Below the pieces are notes generated by a model. The model was not told the origin of the DNA, did no database searches, and saw only the letters and a program-made list of their open reading frames with translations. Source: Bin55 sp965116055 (GTDB lineage Bacteria > Pseudomonadota > Gammaproteobacteria > Pseudomonadales > Azotimanducaceae). Taken from it: 64,000 bases of DNA. The stretch covers positions 1,302,001 to 1,366,000 of the forward strand of contig OZ220466.1 in assembly GCA_965116055.1 (NCBI GenBank), read 5' to 3'. This document shows positions 63,805 through 64,000 of the stretch, one piece after another. Numbering within the stretch: position 1 is the stretch's first letter; each line of letters opens with the position of its first letter. The translations under genes and the position numbers were made by a program.

Positions 63805-64000
63805 ATGGCTGTAAGTCCGGTGACGCCTGGCGCGCGGCTGCGTCACGCGATTGAAAATGAGCGACCGCTGCAGATCGTAGGTGTCGTGAATGCGTACGCT
63901 GCGTTGCTTGCGCAACGCGCTGGGTTTAACTGTATCTATCTATCAGGCAGCGGCGTCGCGGCTGCTTCTTACGGTTTACCCGATCTTGGCATTACCTCAA
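63805..64000 (+). CDS. prpB: 2-methylisocitrate lyase PrpB (3' end outside window)
   Basis: 65 residues are present before the window ends. The N terminus matches PrpB/isocitrate lyase family members: VTPGARLRHAIENERPLQIV, VVNAYAALLAQRAGFNCIYL, SGSGVAAASYGLPDLGIT. PrpB cleaves 2-methylisocitrate to pyruvate and succinate in propionate breakdown. ATG 63805 is chosen; GTG 63799 is in frame two codons earlier. prpC and prpD should follow if it is the usual operon. Confidence 0.88.
   Translation, partial: MAVSPVTPGARLRHAIENERPLQIVGVVNAYAALLAQRAGFNCIYLSGSGVAAASYGLPDLGITS

Noticed and set aside
1..64000. CRISPR arrays, rRNA genes, replication origin
   Set aside because: No short regularly spaced repeats, no rRNA segments and no DnaA-box cluster were noticed.

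Overview
The window reads as a chromosomal segment of a gammaproteobacterium of moderate G+C. The evidence is gene content and order: zipA-ligA, aspS-yebC-ruvCAB-tolQRAB-pal-cpoB followed by tRNA-Lys (a block close to the Pseudomonas arrangement, but without ybgC), dapA-bamC-MBL hydrolase, a CysB regulator beside an APS/PAPS reductase, and nfuA. The AspRS carries the His/Gly signature of non-discriminating enzymes. The genus cannot be named from the sequence alone. Non-AUG starts (TTG, GTG) are unusually common, even in core genes.

Layout. 1-3531: 3' part of a very GC-rich autotransporter with seven Ig-like repeats, closed by a strong terminator. 3618-4630: AT-richer gene-poor stretch with a decayed IS5-family transposase tail. 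4631-8164: zipA-ligA. 8184-18385: accessory metabolism: a secreted EEP-family nuclease/phosphatase, a possible ferritin-like protein, a DUF169 protein, a crotonase, a fused double CaiB/BaiF protein with altered catalytic positions, a small membrane protein, and a sugar or cyclitol set (two TIM-barrel isomerases and a Gfo/Idh/MocA oxidoreductase). 18423-21697: heme O synthase, ProRS and an HU protein with a histone-H1-like tail. 22105-32137: zinc-ribbon protein, aspS, yebC, ruvCAB, tol-pal, cpoB and tRNA-Lys. 32253-37285: three SDRs, a hydrolase, a phosphoesterase and an ATP-grasp protein. 37472-45084: nadA, a BepA-type protease, then tusA-perM-dapA-bamC-MBL and a secreted hypothetical. 45106-48084: tRNA-Ser(CGA) followed by a gene-poor island with a 614-aa internally duplicated protein. 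48085-58524: metH, nfuA and an AddAB-like nuclease-helicase pair. 58629-64000: a possible 48-aa membrane protein, a J-domain/VWA pair, ydcH, cysB, a redoxin-cysH pair and the start of prpB.

How the genes work together. Envelope function dominates the core part: ZipA at the septum, Tol-Pal-CpoB for outer-membrane constriction, BamC and BepA for outer-membrane assembly. DNA repair is the second theme: LigA, RuvABC and AddAB. Sulfur metabolism appears in CysB, CysH with its redoxin, TusA and MetH. The most unusual items are the duplicated island protein, the high-GC autotransporter, the fused CoA-transferase with non-canonical catalytic residues, the redoxin coupled to cysH, and a cpoB whose signal peptide has no start codon in frame.
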